From Paenibacillus sp. 32352 (lineage in GTDB: Bacteria > Bacillota > Bacilli > Paenibacillales > NBRC-103111), in the NCBI RefSeq assembly GCF_002042965.1, contig NZ_MZNT01000004.1, positions 186,001-250,000 of the forward strand: 64,000 bases of DNA. The letters run 5' to 3'. The notes beneath the pieces are model-generated. The model made no database searches. It was not told where the DNA came from and saw nothing but the letters and a program-made list of their open reading frames with translations. This document shows positions 34,269 through 42,967 of the stretch, one piece after another. The position numbers and the translations under genes were made by a program. Within the stretch, counting starts at the first letter, position 1; the number at the start of each line of letters is the position of its first letter.

Positions 34269-34562
34269 ATGCAAACCATTACCCCGCAAGAACTAAAGTC
34301 ACGCCTGGATAAAGGTGATAAGCTGGATATCATTGACGTCCGCGAGGCCGAAGAGGTTGCTCTCGGCATGATTCCCGGTGCTGTCCACATACCTTTGATG
34401 CAAATTCCGGATCGCCTAAATGACATCCCCCGCGACAGAGAAACCATTCTAGTTTGCCGAAGCGGCAACCGCAGCGGCAGAGCCTATGATTTTCTCAGCG
34501 CTCAAGGGTTTACCAATTTGAAAAACATGAGCGGCGGCATGCTGGAATGGGAGCAGCTTTAA
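34269..34562 (+). CDS. Single-domain rhodanese-like protein
   Basis: 97 residues from the ATG at 34269, which follows TTGGAGG; the frame upstream to 34143 has no start signal. A single rhodanese domain: IIDVREAEEVALGMIPGAVHIPL and the active-site loop VCRSGNRS, in which Cys would carry the persulfide. A small cytosolic sulfur carrier or transferase is likely. It lies between the aro genes on the opposite strand, its last 4 bases overlapping the aroK stop. Confidence 0.9.
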   Translation: MQTITPQELKSRLDKGDKLDIIDVREAEEVALGMIPGAVHIPLMQIPDRLNDIPRDRETILVCRSGNRSGRAYDFLSAQGFTNLKNMSGGMLEWEQL

Positions 34563-35065
34563 AGCTGCAGGTCCGCTGTGATCATTTCTGCAATTTCTTG
34601 AACGGACAGCTTACTCGTGTCGATCTTGCGGTCCGCGAAATCATAGGCATGCTTACGGGCTTCCAGCAGCGTATGCACCCGCTCGGCTACGTCACCTTGA
34701 ACCAAGGGCCGGTTTTGGTCCTGACTCACACGTTCAATGATTGTGTCCGCATCAGCCGTCAAGGCCACGACATAGCCCTTCTCCTTCATGACAGCGCGGT
34801 TTTGCTCTGCCAAAACTGCGCCACCTCCGGTGGCAATGATGCAGTTCATCCCTTCGAGGGATTTCCGAATGACATCGCACTCCACTTGCCTGAATACAGG
34901 CTCTCCCAGCTTTGCAAACATGTCGCTGATTGACATTCCCTGCTGCTCTTCAATGACGTCATCGGTATTGATGAACCGCCATCCCAACCGAGAAGCCAAT
35001 GTGTGTCCTACCGTCGATTTGCCGGTGCCCATGAATCCTATTAATACGATATTCTTTTTTTCCAA
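34559..35065 (-). CDS. aroK: Shikimate kinase
   Basis: 168 residues; phosphorylates shikimate with ATP, the step before EPSP synthase. The Walker A motif GFMGTGKST is at residues 10-18, the shikimate-binding INTDDVIEE and GEPVFRQVE segments follow, then IATGGGAV and QNRPLV in the lid. It starts with TTG, with GAGGTG upstream. aroA follows downstream on the same strand, separated by the oppositely oriented rhodanese gene. Confidence 0.94.
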   Translation of the reverse strand: MEKKNIVLIGFMGTGKSTVGHTLASRLGWRFINTDDVIEEQQGMSISDMFAKLGEPVFRQVECDVIRKSLEGMNCIIATGGGAVLAEQNRAVMKEKGYVVALTADADTIIERVSQDQNRPLVQGDVAERVHTLLEARKHAYDFADRKIDTSKLSVQEIAEMITADLQL

Positions 35066-35224
35066 ATTCCTACACCTCTTGACAGCTTCTGTCTAACCCT
35101 ACAATCATATCATAGGTTGATGTTGATGAATAGAAATTACGAGAAATTCATATGATGGAATGTGAATAGATTCCAGTCTTTTCTGCTATGATGATACTAT
35201 GAAACCATTTCGAGGAGAGATGAA

Positions 35225-35569
35225 TTGTTGATGCATTCAGCCATGTCTCAATCCCAGAACCCCGTTCCTAATGCCGCACAGCGGAAGCTGGAGCAAATTC
35301 TAAATCCTTCCCATCCGTTATGCAAAGATGATGTTGTCTGGATTTTGGAATTTATTAAAAAAAAGGTGGCTGAAGAAGATCCGCAGATAGCAGATCTTTC
35401 CCAACCACGCTTATTACAAAACTTTCGCTATTTTGCCGAAATTGCTTTAATGCTTATCCAGCGTCGCAACGGCTTCGATCAGGAGGCAGACCGCCTGAAG
35501 CACTGGATTTCCGAGGCTTCCTACGGGCTGCATCCCTTGAAACCGAACGGCCGGGCATTCAAGGATTAG
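35225..35569 (+). CDS. Conserved hypothetical protein
   Basis: 114 residues, no family recognised. It is soluble and mostly helical by eye: [39 protein letters not shown], then [34 protein letters not shown] is 7 bases before TTG 35225; an ATG at 35231 is an alternative. A TATGAT/TATACT-like stretch upstream may be its promoter. Its stop overlaps the convergent gnd stop by 4 bases. Confidence 0.65.
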   Translation: MLMHSAMSQSQNPVPNAAQRKLEQILNPSHPLCKDDVVWILEFIKKKVAEEDPQIADLSQPRLLQNFRYFAEIALMLIQRRNGFDQEADRLKHWISEASYGLHPLKPNGRAFKD

Positions 35570-36978
35570 TTCTCCATCCAGTTGAAATGGAAGGTTCCTT
35601 CTTTGTCCAAGCGTTGGAATGTATGTGCACCGAAATAATCTCTTTGCGCTTGCAGCAGGTTCGCAGGCAGACGCTCGGAACGGTAGCTGTCATAGTAAGC
35701 CAATGCGGATGCAAACGCAGGCACTGGAATACCGCGTGTTACAGCTGCGGACACTACAGTTCTCCAAGCGTCTTGGTAGTTGCTCACAACGCCTTGGAAA
35801 TATTCGTCAAGAAGCAGGTTTTTCAATTCTGGGTTGCGATCGTACGCATCTTTGATGTTTTGCAGGAAACGAGCACGGATGATGCAGCCGCCGCGGAAAA
35901 TCATTGCGATGCTGCCGTAATCCAATCCCCAGTTATATTCTTCGGAAGCGGCTCTCATTTGCGCGAAGCCTTGAGCGTAGGAGCAAATTTTGCTCGCGTA
36001 CAGCGCTTTGCGTACAGCCTCGATGAACTCCTTGCGGTCTCCTTCGAAAGCAGGTGCTTGCGGGCCGCTCAGCACTTTGCTTGCAGCTACGCGCTCTTGC
36101 TTCATAGCCGACAAGAAGCGGGAGAATACGGACTCGGTAATGATCGACAATGGTACCCCAAGGTCAAGAGAGCTTTGGCTGGTCCATTTACCAGTACCCT
36201 TTTGGCCGGCGGAATCCAGGATAACGTCAACCATAGGCTTGCCGGTTTCCGGATCTTTTTTCGTGAAGATATCGGTAGTGATCTCGATCAGATAGCTGTC
36301 AAGCTCACCTTTATTCCACTCGGCAAAAATCTCATGAAGCTCTTCTGTGCTAACGTTCAATACGTCTTTCAGCAATTGGTAAGCTTCGCAAATCAGCTGC
36401 ATGTCGCCGTACTCGATGCCGTTATGCACCATTTTCACGTAATGACCCGCACCGTCCGGTCCGATGTACGTGCAGCAAGGATCGCCATTTACTTTGGCCG
36501 AAATAGCTGTCAGAATCGGTTCTACCAATTCGTAAGCGTCTTTTTGACCGCCAGGCATAATCGAAGGACCTTTCAGAGCGCCCTCTTCGCCGCCGGATAC
36601 GCCCGTTCCGATGAAACGCAAGCCGTGAGCGGACAATTCCTTGTTTCTGCGTTGGGTATCCGGGAAGTAAGCATTCCCTCCGTCGATGATGATGTCCCCT
36701 TCTTCCAAATGAGGAATCAAGGAATTGATGGTAGCGTCAGTACCTGCGCCTGCTTGAACCATGATCAAAATTTTACGAGGCTTTTCGAGAGATGCTACGA
36801 ATTCCTCAATGCTGTATGTACCTACCAGGTTTTTGCCTTTAGCTTCTTCGATCAAAGCATCTGTTTTTTCACGGGAACGGTTGTATACCGATACGGTGAA
36901 ACCTCTGCTTTCAATATTTAATGCCAGGTTTTTACCCATGACAGCCAATCCGATAACGCCAACTTGTTGTTTGGACAT
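35566..36978 (-). CDS. gnd: 6-phosphogluconate dehydrogenase, decarboxylating
   Basis: 470 residues; converts 6-phosphogluconate to ribulose-5-phosphate with NADP (oxidative pentose phosphate pathway). Motifs: [21 protein letters not shown] with the NADP-binding glycine pattern, the signature [14 protein letters not shown] (about 255), [10 protein letters not shown], and the long C-terminal helical domain ending FHFNWMEN. The length matches the 470-residue long-chain class. Located 175 bases downstream of the SDR/gluconokinase/LarA-like operon on the same strand, so it completes a gluconate degradation route and may be cotranscribed. Confidence 0.96.
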   Translation of the reverse strand: MSKQQVGVIGLAVMGKNLALNIESRGFTVSVYNRSREKTDALIEEAKGKNLVGTYSIEEFVASLEKPRKILIMVQAGAGTDATINSLIPHLEEGDIIIDGGNAYFPDTQRRNKELSAHGLRFIGTGVSGGEEGALKGPSIMPGGQKDAYELVEPILTAISAKVNGDPCCTYIGPDGAGHYVKMVHNGIEYGDMQLICEAYQLLKDVLNVSTEELHEIFAEWNKGELDSYLIEITTDIFTKKDPETGKPMVDVILDSAGQKGTGKWTSQSSLDLGVPLSIITESVFSRFLSAMKQERVAASKVLSGPQAPAFEGDRKEFIEAVRKALYASKICSYAQGFAQMRAASEEYNWGLDYGSIAMIFRGGCIIRARFLQNIKDAYDRNPELKNLLLDEYFQGVVSNYQDAWRTVVSAAVTRGIPVPAFASALAYYDSYRSERLPANLLQAQRDYFGAHTFQRLDKEGTFHFNWMEN

Positions 36979-37153
36979 ATGGTTACTCTTCCTTCCTTTG
37001 AATTAATTAGTTGTGATGTTCTCTTGTTTGAAAAAAGCTCATTCCGACCAGCCGTGAGCAGCATCATTGCCGCCCGATGGAAGCAAGGCTGACAATGGAT
37101 GCCGCTTGGAGACCAGTTCTCGTGGAACTAACCTTTTTCAATTTTTTTATCTA

Positions 37154-37921
37154 TTAAATCGTCATTGCTCCATAGCCGCCGTCTACACGAAGCAGCGAGC
37201 CGGTCACAAAGCTGGAAGCCTTGTCGGAAGCAAGGTATACAGCTGCGCCTTGAAGCTCTTCCGCTTCACCGAAACGGTTCATTGGAGTATGGCGCAAAAT
37301 CGATTCCGTACGCTCAGGAGAAAGGATTTTACGATTTTGTTCAGCCGGGAAGAAGCCGGGAATAATTGCATTCACACGAACGCGAGCCGGTGCAAATTCA
37401 CGCGCCAAAAACTTCGTAACGTTGTTCACAGCCGCTTTGGACGCCGAGTAAGTAAATACGCGGGACAACGGTGGCTCGGAGGATACGGACGAAATGTTGA
37501 TAATGCTGCCGCCTTCGCCTTTGTCCACCATATGTTTCCCAAACACCTGGCAAGCTAACACAACGCTTTTGAGGTTTACTTCCATAATAGCGTCCCATTC
37601 TTCCATTTTCAATTCGAAGAACGGAGTCGCGCTGTTCATGCCAGGGCAGTTCATCAAGATGTCACAACGGCCTGTCCAAGCCAGAACGTCCTCAAGAACC
37701 TTTTGAAGATCCTCGACTTTGGTAGCGTCTGCTGAGAAGCTTTTGGCTTTGCCGCCTACTTCCTCAATTTTTTTGACAACAGCCTCGGATTTCTCCGCGT
37801 TACGTCCTACGACAGCCACATTGGCGCCATGACCGCCCAGTGCTACAGCCATTGCTCCCCCAAGAGTACTGTTACCCCCAATAATTACTGCTGTTTTACC
37901 AGTCAAATCGAACAAATTCAT
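37154..37921 (-). CDS. SDR family oxidoreductase (probable sugar-acid dehydrogenase)
   Basis: 255 residues from the ATG at 37921 (GAGGAGG upstream). A complete classical SDR: LTGKTAVIIGGNSTLGGAMA for the nucleotide, NCPG in place of NNAG, catalytic Ser in INISSVSSEPP and YSASK. The ending FVTGSLLRVDGGYGAMTI is typical of gluconate-5-dehydrogenase, KduD and the SDR-type D-mannonate oxidoreductases. Position between gnd and gluconokinase in a LacI-controlled unit suggests a substrate such as fructuronate/mannonate or 5-keto-gluconate. The choice among these is inference. Confidence 0.85.
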   Translation of the reverse strand: MNLFDLTGKTAVIIGGNSTLGGAMAVALGGHGANVAVVGRNAEKSEAVVKKIEEVGGKAKSFSADATKVEDLQKVLEDVLAWTGRCDILMNCPGMNSATPFFELKMEEWDAIMEVNLKSVVLACQVFGKHMVDKGEGGSIINISSVSSEPPLSRVFTYSASKAAVNNVTKFLAREFAPARVRVNAIIPGFFPAEQNRKILSPERTESILRHTPMNRFGEAEELQGAAVYLASDKASSFVTGSLLRVDGGYGAMTI

Positions 37922-37971
37922 GATGATCCTCCTCATGTATAGGTATTGCATGAACCGTCTGTTGGGCGGAA

Positions 37972-39525
37972 CTACTTTGCATGCTGCTGTTGGTACGCAG
38001 CAATCGCATCGAATTCATCCTTCAACTGATGGTACACACGATTATAAATATTTGTCAACTGTTGGTACAGCTGATGGTTGCCGGAATCCGGCTGGTGGCG
38101 ATGGTGAACCTGCATCCAATTGTGTACGGAGGAGAAGTCTTTAATCTCTCCCATCGCCAGCATACCGAGCTGTGCAGCGCCCAATCCGGAGCTCTCGATC
38201 GAGTTCGGTACGGCTACCGAGCTGCCCGTTACGTCGGCCATACACTGCAGCCAGAAGCTGGATCGTGCGAAGCCGCCGGATGCGCGGATTTCCTTGGTCG
38301 GCCCGGACAGCTCTTCCAATGCGCTTAATACGGAGTTGATCCGATAGACAACCCCTTCAAGAACAGAACGAATCATGTGCTTCTTCTGATGGTAAAGCGA
38401 TAAGCCAAAGAAGACGCCACGTGCATTAGCATTCCAATAAGGTGCGCGCTCCCCGGTTAGAAGCGGGAGGAAGATAAGTCCGTCGGAGCCCGCGGATACC
38501 TCTTCGGCAAGCGAAGTCAAATAGTCATACGGATCCAGGCCTCTGCGGCGGCCTTCTTCCGCTTCGGCCGTCGCCAGCTGGTCTCTGACCCAACGGAACA
38601 TGATGCCGCCGTTATTGATGGCTCCACCAACCACCCAGAAGTCCTCCTTCAGAGCATAGCAGAATAGTCTTCCTTTGGGGTCGGTTACAGGCTCGCGGAC
38701 AACCCCGCGAACCGCGCCGGAGGTTCCGATGGTCACGGCATAAATGCCTTCTTCGAACGCGCCGACTCCAAGGTTCGCCAGCACTCCGTCCGATGCGCCC
38801 ACAACGAATGGCGTATCCGCATGCAGGCCCATTGCCTGAGCATACTGCTCCTTCATACCGGAAATGTGGTATACGGTAGAAACCGGCTCGGAAAGCTGCT
38901 CTTCACGTACGCCGCAGGCTTTCAATGCCAGATCGTCCCAAGCAAGGTTGCGAAGATTGAACAGCCCCGTGGCGCTCGCGATGGAATAGTCCACGATAAA
39001 TTTGCCGAACAGCTTGGCAAATACATACTCCTTAATCCCGATAAACTTGTACGCATTCTCAAACACATCCGGACGGTTGTCGCGAAGCCACATCAGCTTC
39101 AGCAAAGGCGACATCGGATGAAGAGGCGTTCCGGTATTCAAATAAATCTGGTGCCCGTTTAATTCTTCCTTCAAAGGCTTGACGTAGCCGACGCTGCGGT
39201 TATCCGCAAACGTGATGGATTGTGTCAGCAGATTCAAATCGCGATCGACCGCAATTAAGCTGTGCATCGCCGAGCTGAACGAAACGCACAGCACCTGGCT
39301 AGGCAAAATCTTAGCCTTGGTGATGACAGCCTGAATCCCAGTCACTACTGCATGAAAGATTTCATCCGGGTTCTGCTCCGCCATATCCGGTCTAGGCGTA
39401 TTCAGAGGATATTCAATAGAATTCGATGCCAGAACGCGGCCGTCCCGGTCGATCACCAGCGTTTTCGCGCTGGTCGTCCCGAGATCGGCTGCAATAATGT
39501 ACGGCTTTGCTATTGTCAAACTCAT
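37972..39525 (-). CDS. gntK: Gluconokinase, FGGY family
   Basis: 517 residues; phosphorylates gluconate to 6-phosphogluconate. FGGY features: ADLGTTSAKTLVIDRDG (ATP-binding start), MAEQNPDEI, IGTSGAVRG, WVVGGAINNGG, the C-terminal LLTGERAPYWNANARGVFFGL and IRASGGFARSSFWLQ. This closely resembles Bacillus GntK. Its ATGA start overlaps the stop of the LarA-like gene, indicating coupling. Next downstream are the SDR and gnd, whose substrate is the product of this enzyme. Confidence 0.93.
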   Translation of the reverse strand: MSLTIAKPYIIAADLGTTSAKTLVIDRDGRVLASNSIEYPLNTPRPDMAEQNPDEIFHAVVTGIQAVITKAKILPSQVLCVSFSSAMHSLIAVDRDLNLLTQSITFADNRSVGYVKPLKEELNGHQIYLNTGTPLHPMSPLLKLMWLRDNRPDVFENAYKFIGIKEYVFAKLFGKFIVDYSIASATGLFNLRNLAWDDLALKACGVREEQLSEPVSTVYHISGMKEQYAQAMGLHADTPFVVGASDGVLANLGVGAFEEGIYAVTIGTSGAVRGVVREPVTDPKGRLFCYALKEDFWVVGGAINNGGIMFRWVRDQLATAEAEEGRRRGLDPYDYLTSLAEEVSAGSDGLIFLPLLTGERAPYWNANARGVFFGLSLYHQKKHMIRSVLEGVVYRINSVLSALEELSGPTKEIRASGGFARSSFWLQCMADVTGSSVAVPNSIESSGLGAAQLGMLAMGEIKDFSSVHNWMQVHHRHQPDSGNHQLYQQLTNIYNRVYHQLKDEFDAIAAYQQQHAK

Positions 39526-40793
39526 TTCGCTAAGTTCCCTTCGCTGTCAAATTGCAAGTCATAAGGTTCCGTCAAAATTTCAATATCCGGATGCAGCTTG
39601 GCTTCTTCAAGCAAATTGACGGAAATTTCGATTTCACCCAAATGCAGCGTATCTTGAATGCGTACGAGTCTGCATTTGGTATAATCCAGGATGTTGCAGG
39701 TTTTAACGCCTGCTTTAATCGCGTAATAATCGTTATCCAGCGTGGTCGAAATTTTGGTTGGAGCACATACCGTCGAAGTCAATCCGTTAACGAAGGTAGC
39801 TGCTCTATCCATTTTGTCGACCAGACGCTGCGTAGTAAAGTCGGCTGTACCTACGCCGTTGGCATTCCCTTTGGTTTCCGGTGTCAGATCGAGAACGATC
39901 ATCTTGGAAACGTCAGGTCCGCCATGCGCATAAGGAGTCGGATAACGGCCGGTTACGTTTGGATCCATGCCGTCGCCGCTGATGTTCTTGCCGATATAAT
40001 CGATAACAAGCACGTCGATTTGGTCGAACAAAATTTTTGGCAGGCGCGCCTTCGCCTCTTCCAGCAGCTGCATTTCACGCTCTTCGATTTGCGCAGCCGG
40101 AAGCGCCTCGATGCGGCAGGTTTGGTCATAAGCATTCTCAACCAATGCTACGCCAAAAACAATCGGAAGCTTCTCAATCATAATTTTGGCCATAGCCGGA
40201 ACGTTCTCCGCCATATACTTAAAGCCTAATTGATGGCAGGCTTCGGCCCCTTTTTGCTTACCAAGACCGATGGAGATCATTTTCATAATACCGCTTTCGA
40301 TGCGTCCGCGGAACGCCGTGTGGGGCTTCACGCGGTTGATGACTACGATAGCGTCTGCAGTTGAAGCAATTTTATCTACATAAACAGGCAGGCCGTTAGG
40401 AAGCTCGTCGATTTTAACCACTTCCATCGAGGAACGGATCGGTGCTCCCATCGCTTCTTCCGTTACTCCAAGATGATGCAGAACCTCTTTTTGCCCTTCA
40501 GCCGTTGCGCCGCCATGGCTGCCCATGCAAGGCACGATAAACGGCTCTCCGCCTGCTTGCTTGATGGCATCGATCGTTACTTTCGTAAACAAAGCGATAT
40601 TCGCCACACCGCGGCTGCCCACGGCTACCGCTACCTGCTGGCCCGGCTTGATTTGGTCGATGGTCCCCGGCTTTTTCAGCTCCTGCTCCAGCACTTCTTT
40701 CAGGTTATCAATCTTGGTGTCATCAAATTTTTGGCGGATACGTACCATTTGCGGAATAGGAATGTCTTCTAGAACCTGTCTCAAAATACTCAT
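39522..40793 (-). CDS. LarA/DUF2088 superfamily protein (possible nickel-pincer 2-hydroxyacid epimerase)
   Basis: 423 residues, the size of LarA. LarA-type enzymes racemise or epimerise 2-hydroxyacids using a nickel-pincer nucleotide. Equivalents of key LarA residues can be proposed: H93 in MGSHGGATAEG (H108), H158 in INRVKPHTAFRGR (H174), K171 in SGIMKMISIG (cofactor-anchoring K184) and H187 in GAEACHQLG (H200). The spacings are similar but the motifs are not canonical, so activity is uncertain. The gene is first after the LacI gene (5-base gap) and overlaps gntK by 4 bases. A role in epimerising gluconate or mannonate is suggested by context. Maturation genes larBCE are not in the window. 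Confidence 0.8.
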   Translation of the reverse strand: MSILRQVLEDIPIPQMVRIRQKFDDTKIDNLKEVLEQELKKPGTIDQIKPGQQVAVAVGSRGVANIALFTKVTIDAIKQAGGEPFIVPCMGSHGGATAEGQKEVLHHLGVTEEAMGAPIRSSMEVVKIDELPNGLPVYVDKIASTADAIVVINRVKPHTAFRGRIESGIMKMISIGLGKQKGAEACHQLGFKYMAENVPAMAKIMIEKLPIVFGVALVENAYDQTCRIEALPAAQIEEREMQLLEEAKARLPKILFDQIDVLVIDYIGKNISGDGMDPNVTGRYPTPYAHGGPDVSKMIVLDLTPETKGNANGVGTADFTTQRLVDKMDRAATFVNGLTSTVCAPTKISTTLDNDYYAIKAGVKTCNILDYTKCRLVRIQDTLHLGEIEISVNLLEEAKLHPDIEILTEPYDLQFDSEGNLAK

Positions 40794-40798
40794 AGCTT

Positions 40799-41809
40799 CT
40801 AAGCGCCTCCTGCGATTGTTTTGACGGAGTCACGAATAATGAGCTCCGTTCGAATGAAGATGGTTTCTTTCTCCACCTGCTTGCTTTCTATAAAAGTGAG
40901 CAGCTTCGCCGCGCCTTCCCGGCTGATCTCCTCAATCGGCCTCCTGACGGTAGTCAATGCCGGAGTCACGAATGCGGAAAACAGCTGATCGTCGAACCCG
41001 ACGACCGAGATATCTCCAGGTACGGACAATTGCTTCTCAGTGATCGCTTTAATGGCTCCTAACGCCATCTCATCGTTGCAGCAAAAAACGGCCGTAGGCT
41101 TGTGGTCCAGTGTCAACAGCCGCGACATAGCGGCATATCCGCTCTCCACGTCGTAATTTCCCTGTACCCTGTACTCTTCCCTTACGGTCACCTTATACTG
41201 ATTCATCGCTTCAAGATAGCCTTCGCGGCGGGCCTGCGTCGATTTGAAGTTTTCTTTCCCTTCAATTATCGCTATATCCCTGTGGCCCTTCTGAATCAAA
41301 TATTCCACCACGCGATACGCTCCGCGCAAGTCATCCGGAATAAGATTCATGACAGGCAGAGTATCGATCTGGCGATTCAAGACAACCAGCGGAATTTCCC
41401 GCTCCGTCACATATTCGATAAACGGCTGGTCGGAGGAGCTTTGGCTCATGACGATAATGCCGTCAAAGCTTTTGCGGTTAATTTTATGATAGCTTTTGTA
41501 ATCATCAATGCCTCGCACGATCAAATTGTATTGATCCTGTATGACATCGTTGACCCCCTTAACCGCCTCGTACAAGAAGCCGGCAGATGTACCGGTATGA
41601 AGAGTTGAAAAAAACAATCCCAAGTTGTATGATCGATCAAGGACCAGACTCTTGGCGCTGTAGTTCGGGGTGTAATTCAAGGTTGCCGCGAGCTGCTGGA
41701 TCCGCTCCTTTGTCTCCTGATTGATCAGCGGACTGTCGTTCAAAGCCCTGGAGACCGTAGTATGCGAAACATTCGCCAGCTTGGCAATGTCTTTGATCGT
41801 AACACTCAA
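40799..41809 (-). CDS. LacI family transcriptional regulator
   Basis: 336 residues from the TTG at 41809 (GGAGG, 8-base spacing); a GTG three codons earlier overlaps the ribosome binding site. N-terminal helix-turn-helix TIKDIAKLANVSHTTVSRALNDSPLI with a hinge YTPNYSAKSLV, followed by a periplasmic-binding-like sensor domain (FDGIIVMSQSS, VVLNRQ, PTAVFCCNDEMALGAI, VVGFDD). First gene of the operon with the LarA-like, gntK and SDR genes, so it probably senses a sugar acid and autoregulates. Its promoter carries a CG-centred operator. Confidence 0.9.
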   Translation of the reverse strand: MSVTIKDIAKLANVSHTTVSRALNDSPLINQETKERIQQLAATLNYTPNYSAKSLVLDRSYNLGLFFSTLHTGTSAGFLYEAVKGVNDVIQDQYNLIVRGIDDYKSYHKINRKSFDGIIVMSQSSSDQPFIEYVTEREIPLVVLNRQIDTLPVMNLIPDDLRGAYRVVEYLIQKGHRDIAIIEGKENFKSTQARREGYLEAMNQYKVTVREEYRVQGNYDVESGYAAMSRLLTLDHKPTAVFCCNDEMALGAIKAITEKQLSVPGDISVVGFDDQLFSAFVTPALTTVRRPIEEISREGAAKLLTFIESKQVEKETIFIRTELIIRDSVKTIAGGA

Positions 41810-41827
41810 TCCTACCACCTCCGTTTT

Positions 41828-41857
41828 ATAATATCATACAGCTGCACACGTTAACAA
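41828..41857 (-). promoter_or_regulatory. Promoter and operator of the sugar-acid operon
   Basis: Minus strand TTGTTA (41857..41852), 18-base spacer, TATTAT (41833..41828). TGTTAACGTGTGCA (41856..41843) covers the -35 and part of the spacer and is identical to the operator in front of the Gfo/Idh gene (1968..1955). Confidence 0.68.
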
Positions 41858-42011
41858 CGAACATTTTTTGCGAAGTATTGATCTGTTTTGCTCTTTTTAC
41901 GCAAATATCGCCTGTCTCCACCCCGTAGTGCCGCTGCTTCTTTAGCTCCCTCTGCAGCTGCGACACGGCATTTCCCCTTCCCGTTCCCCCGTATGACCCA
42001 AAAAGCCAACA

Positions 42012-42040
42012 AAAATGGTCTGTGCATACTATACACAGAC
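42012..42040 (-). terminator. Intrinsic terminator after the 42058 gene
   Basis: Minus strand GGTCTGTG / CACAGACC stem followed by ATTTTTG, 18 bases after the stop. Confidence 0.75.
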
Positions 42041-42057
42041 CCTTCTAATCGTAACGT

Positions 42058-42654
42058 TTACATTTCGAGCTGCAACATTTCATGCCTGAGTTCCATCAAC
42101 CTTTCTTTGCACAATTTCACCGTTTTAGCATCTCCCGACTTCAATGCATCATGGAGAGTTGCAAGCTCATAATCTAGCTCCAGCCTCAGGACAGGAATAC
42201 GGTCATCAGGTCTTTTCGATCGGAAAGCTTGCATCATTTCTTCCACCGTAACCACCGGCTCCTTTTGAAAAAGTACTTTATGCTCGACACCGGAAATTTC
42301 GACCATTCGGATGATTTCACCAAACATAATATTTTCGATTAATATTTGTCTGTCCTTGAATCGTTTGACTACGGCATGCCCGCGCGTATCGCCGATCATT
42401 TTCTCCATCAGCTCCGCCAGCTTTTCGTCCTTGAACGAATAATTCCCGACAATTTTGTATCGGTCTCCTATGCGCTGAAACTTCAATTTCACCAGCTTGC
42501 GGCCGGTTCGGATCGAGACGATGAATTGTTGATCGCTCTCGTTCCAATATAGAGAATACCCCTCTTGTATCAGCGCTTTAATGAAGTTACGGATTAGCCG
42601 ACGGTCAAATCGTAACTCAAGGTTGCAATATTCCACTTCATGACTTTTACTCAC
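42058..42654 (-). CDS. Conserved hypothetical protein
   Basis: 198 residues, soluble, no recognised catalytic motif. The N-terminal two thirds look alpha/beta (FDRRLIRNFIKALIQEGYSLYWNESDQQFIVSI, KLKFQRIGDRYKIVGNY); the C-terminal third is charged and helical (VTVEEMMQAFRSKR, ATLHDALKSGDAKTVKLCKERLMELRHEM). The start is GTG with GGGAGGGG upstream. Monocistronic with a terminator. Function unknown. Confidence 0.7.
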   Translation of the reverse strand: MSKSHEVEYCNLELRFDRRLIRNFIKALIQEGYSLYWNESDQQFIVSIRTGRKLVKLKFQRIGDRYKIVGNYSFKDEKLAELMEKMIGDTRGHAVVKRFKDRQILIENIMFGEIIRMVEISGVEHKVLFQKEPVVTVEEMMQAFRSKRPDDRIPVLRLELDYELATLHDALKSGDAKTVKLCKERLMELRHEMLQLEM

Positions 42655-42918
42655 GGCAATCCCCTCCCAAATGGTACATAACCCATGGCCATCTATCCCT
42701 TATTATCGACTGATCTGGATAGCCCGGATTTTGATAGAATTTTCAGACAATTCAGTTACTTAATTCTATCTTATTATGAATCATATGATTTAGCAACTTG
42801 GATTATTGACTTTTTTCCTTGAATTTCAATCCATTTTTTTAATAAGATACCTCTGCAAAGCGGGGTCATAACTTCGAAGCGGCTACACAACTTTGCAGAA
42901 AGACCCGGCAGCTATAAG
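42655..42918. other. Intergenic region without recognised features
   Basis: About 260 AT-rich bases upstream of the 42058 gene. Only its ribosome binding site and generic AT-rich promoter-like stretches are seen. Confidence 0.5.
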
Positions 42919-42953
42919 AAAAACAAAGGACCGCCTCCTGGAGACGATCCTTG
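42919..42953 (-). terminator. Intrinsic terminator after the 42968 gene
   Basis: Minus strand AAGGATCGTCTCC / GGAGGCGGTCCTT stem followed by TGTTTTT. Confidence 0.75.
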
Positions 42954-42967
42954 AATGGACTCGGCTA

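Noticed and set aside
35587..36921. 444-codon open frame on the plus strand opposite gnd
   Set aside because: Exact antisense of a strongly conserved gene, no ribosome binding site, cysteine- and phenylalanine-rich translation typical of a codon-bias shadow.
41851..42036. 61-codon minus-strand open frame between the LacI gene and the 42058 gene
   Set aside because: Overlaps the LacI promoter and the terminator of the 42058 gene; Arg/Lys/Ala-rich translation without a good ribosome binding site.
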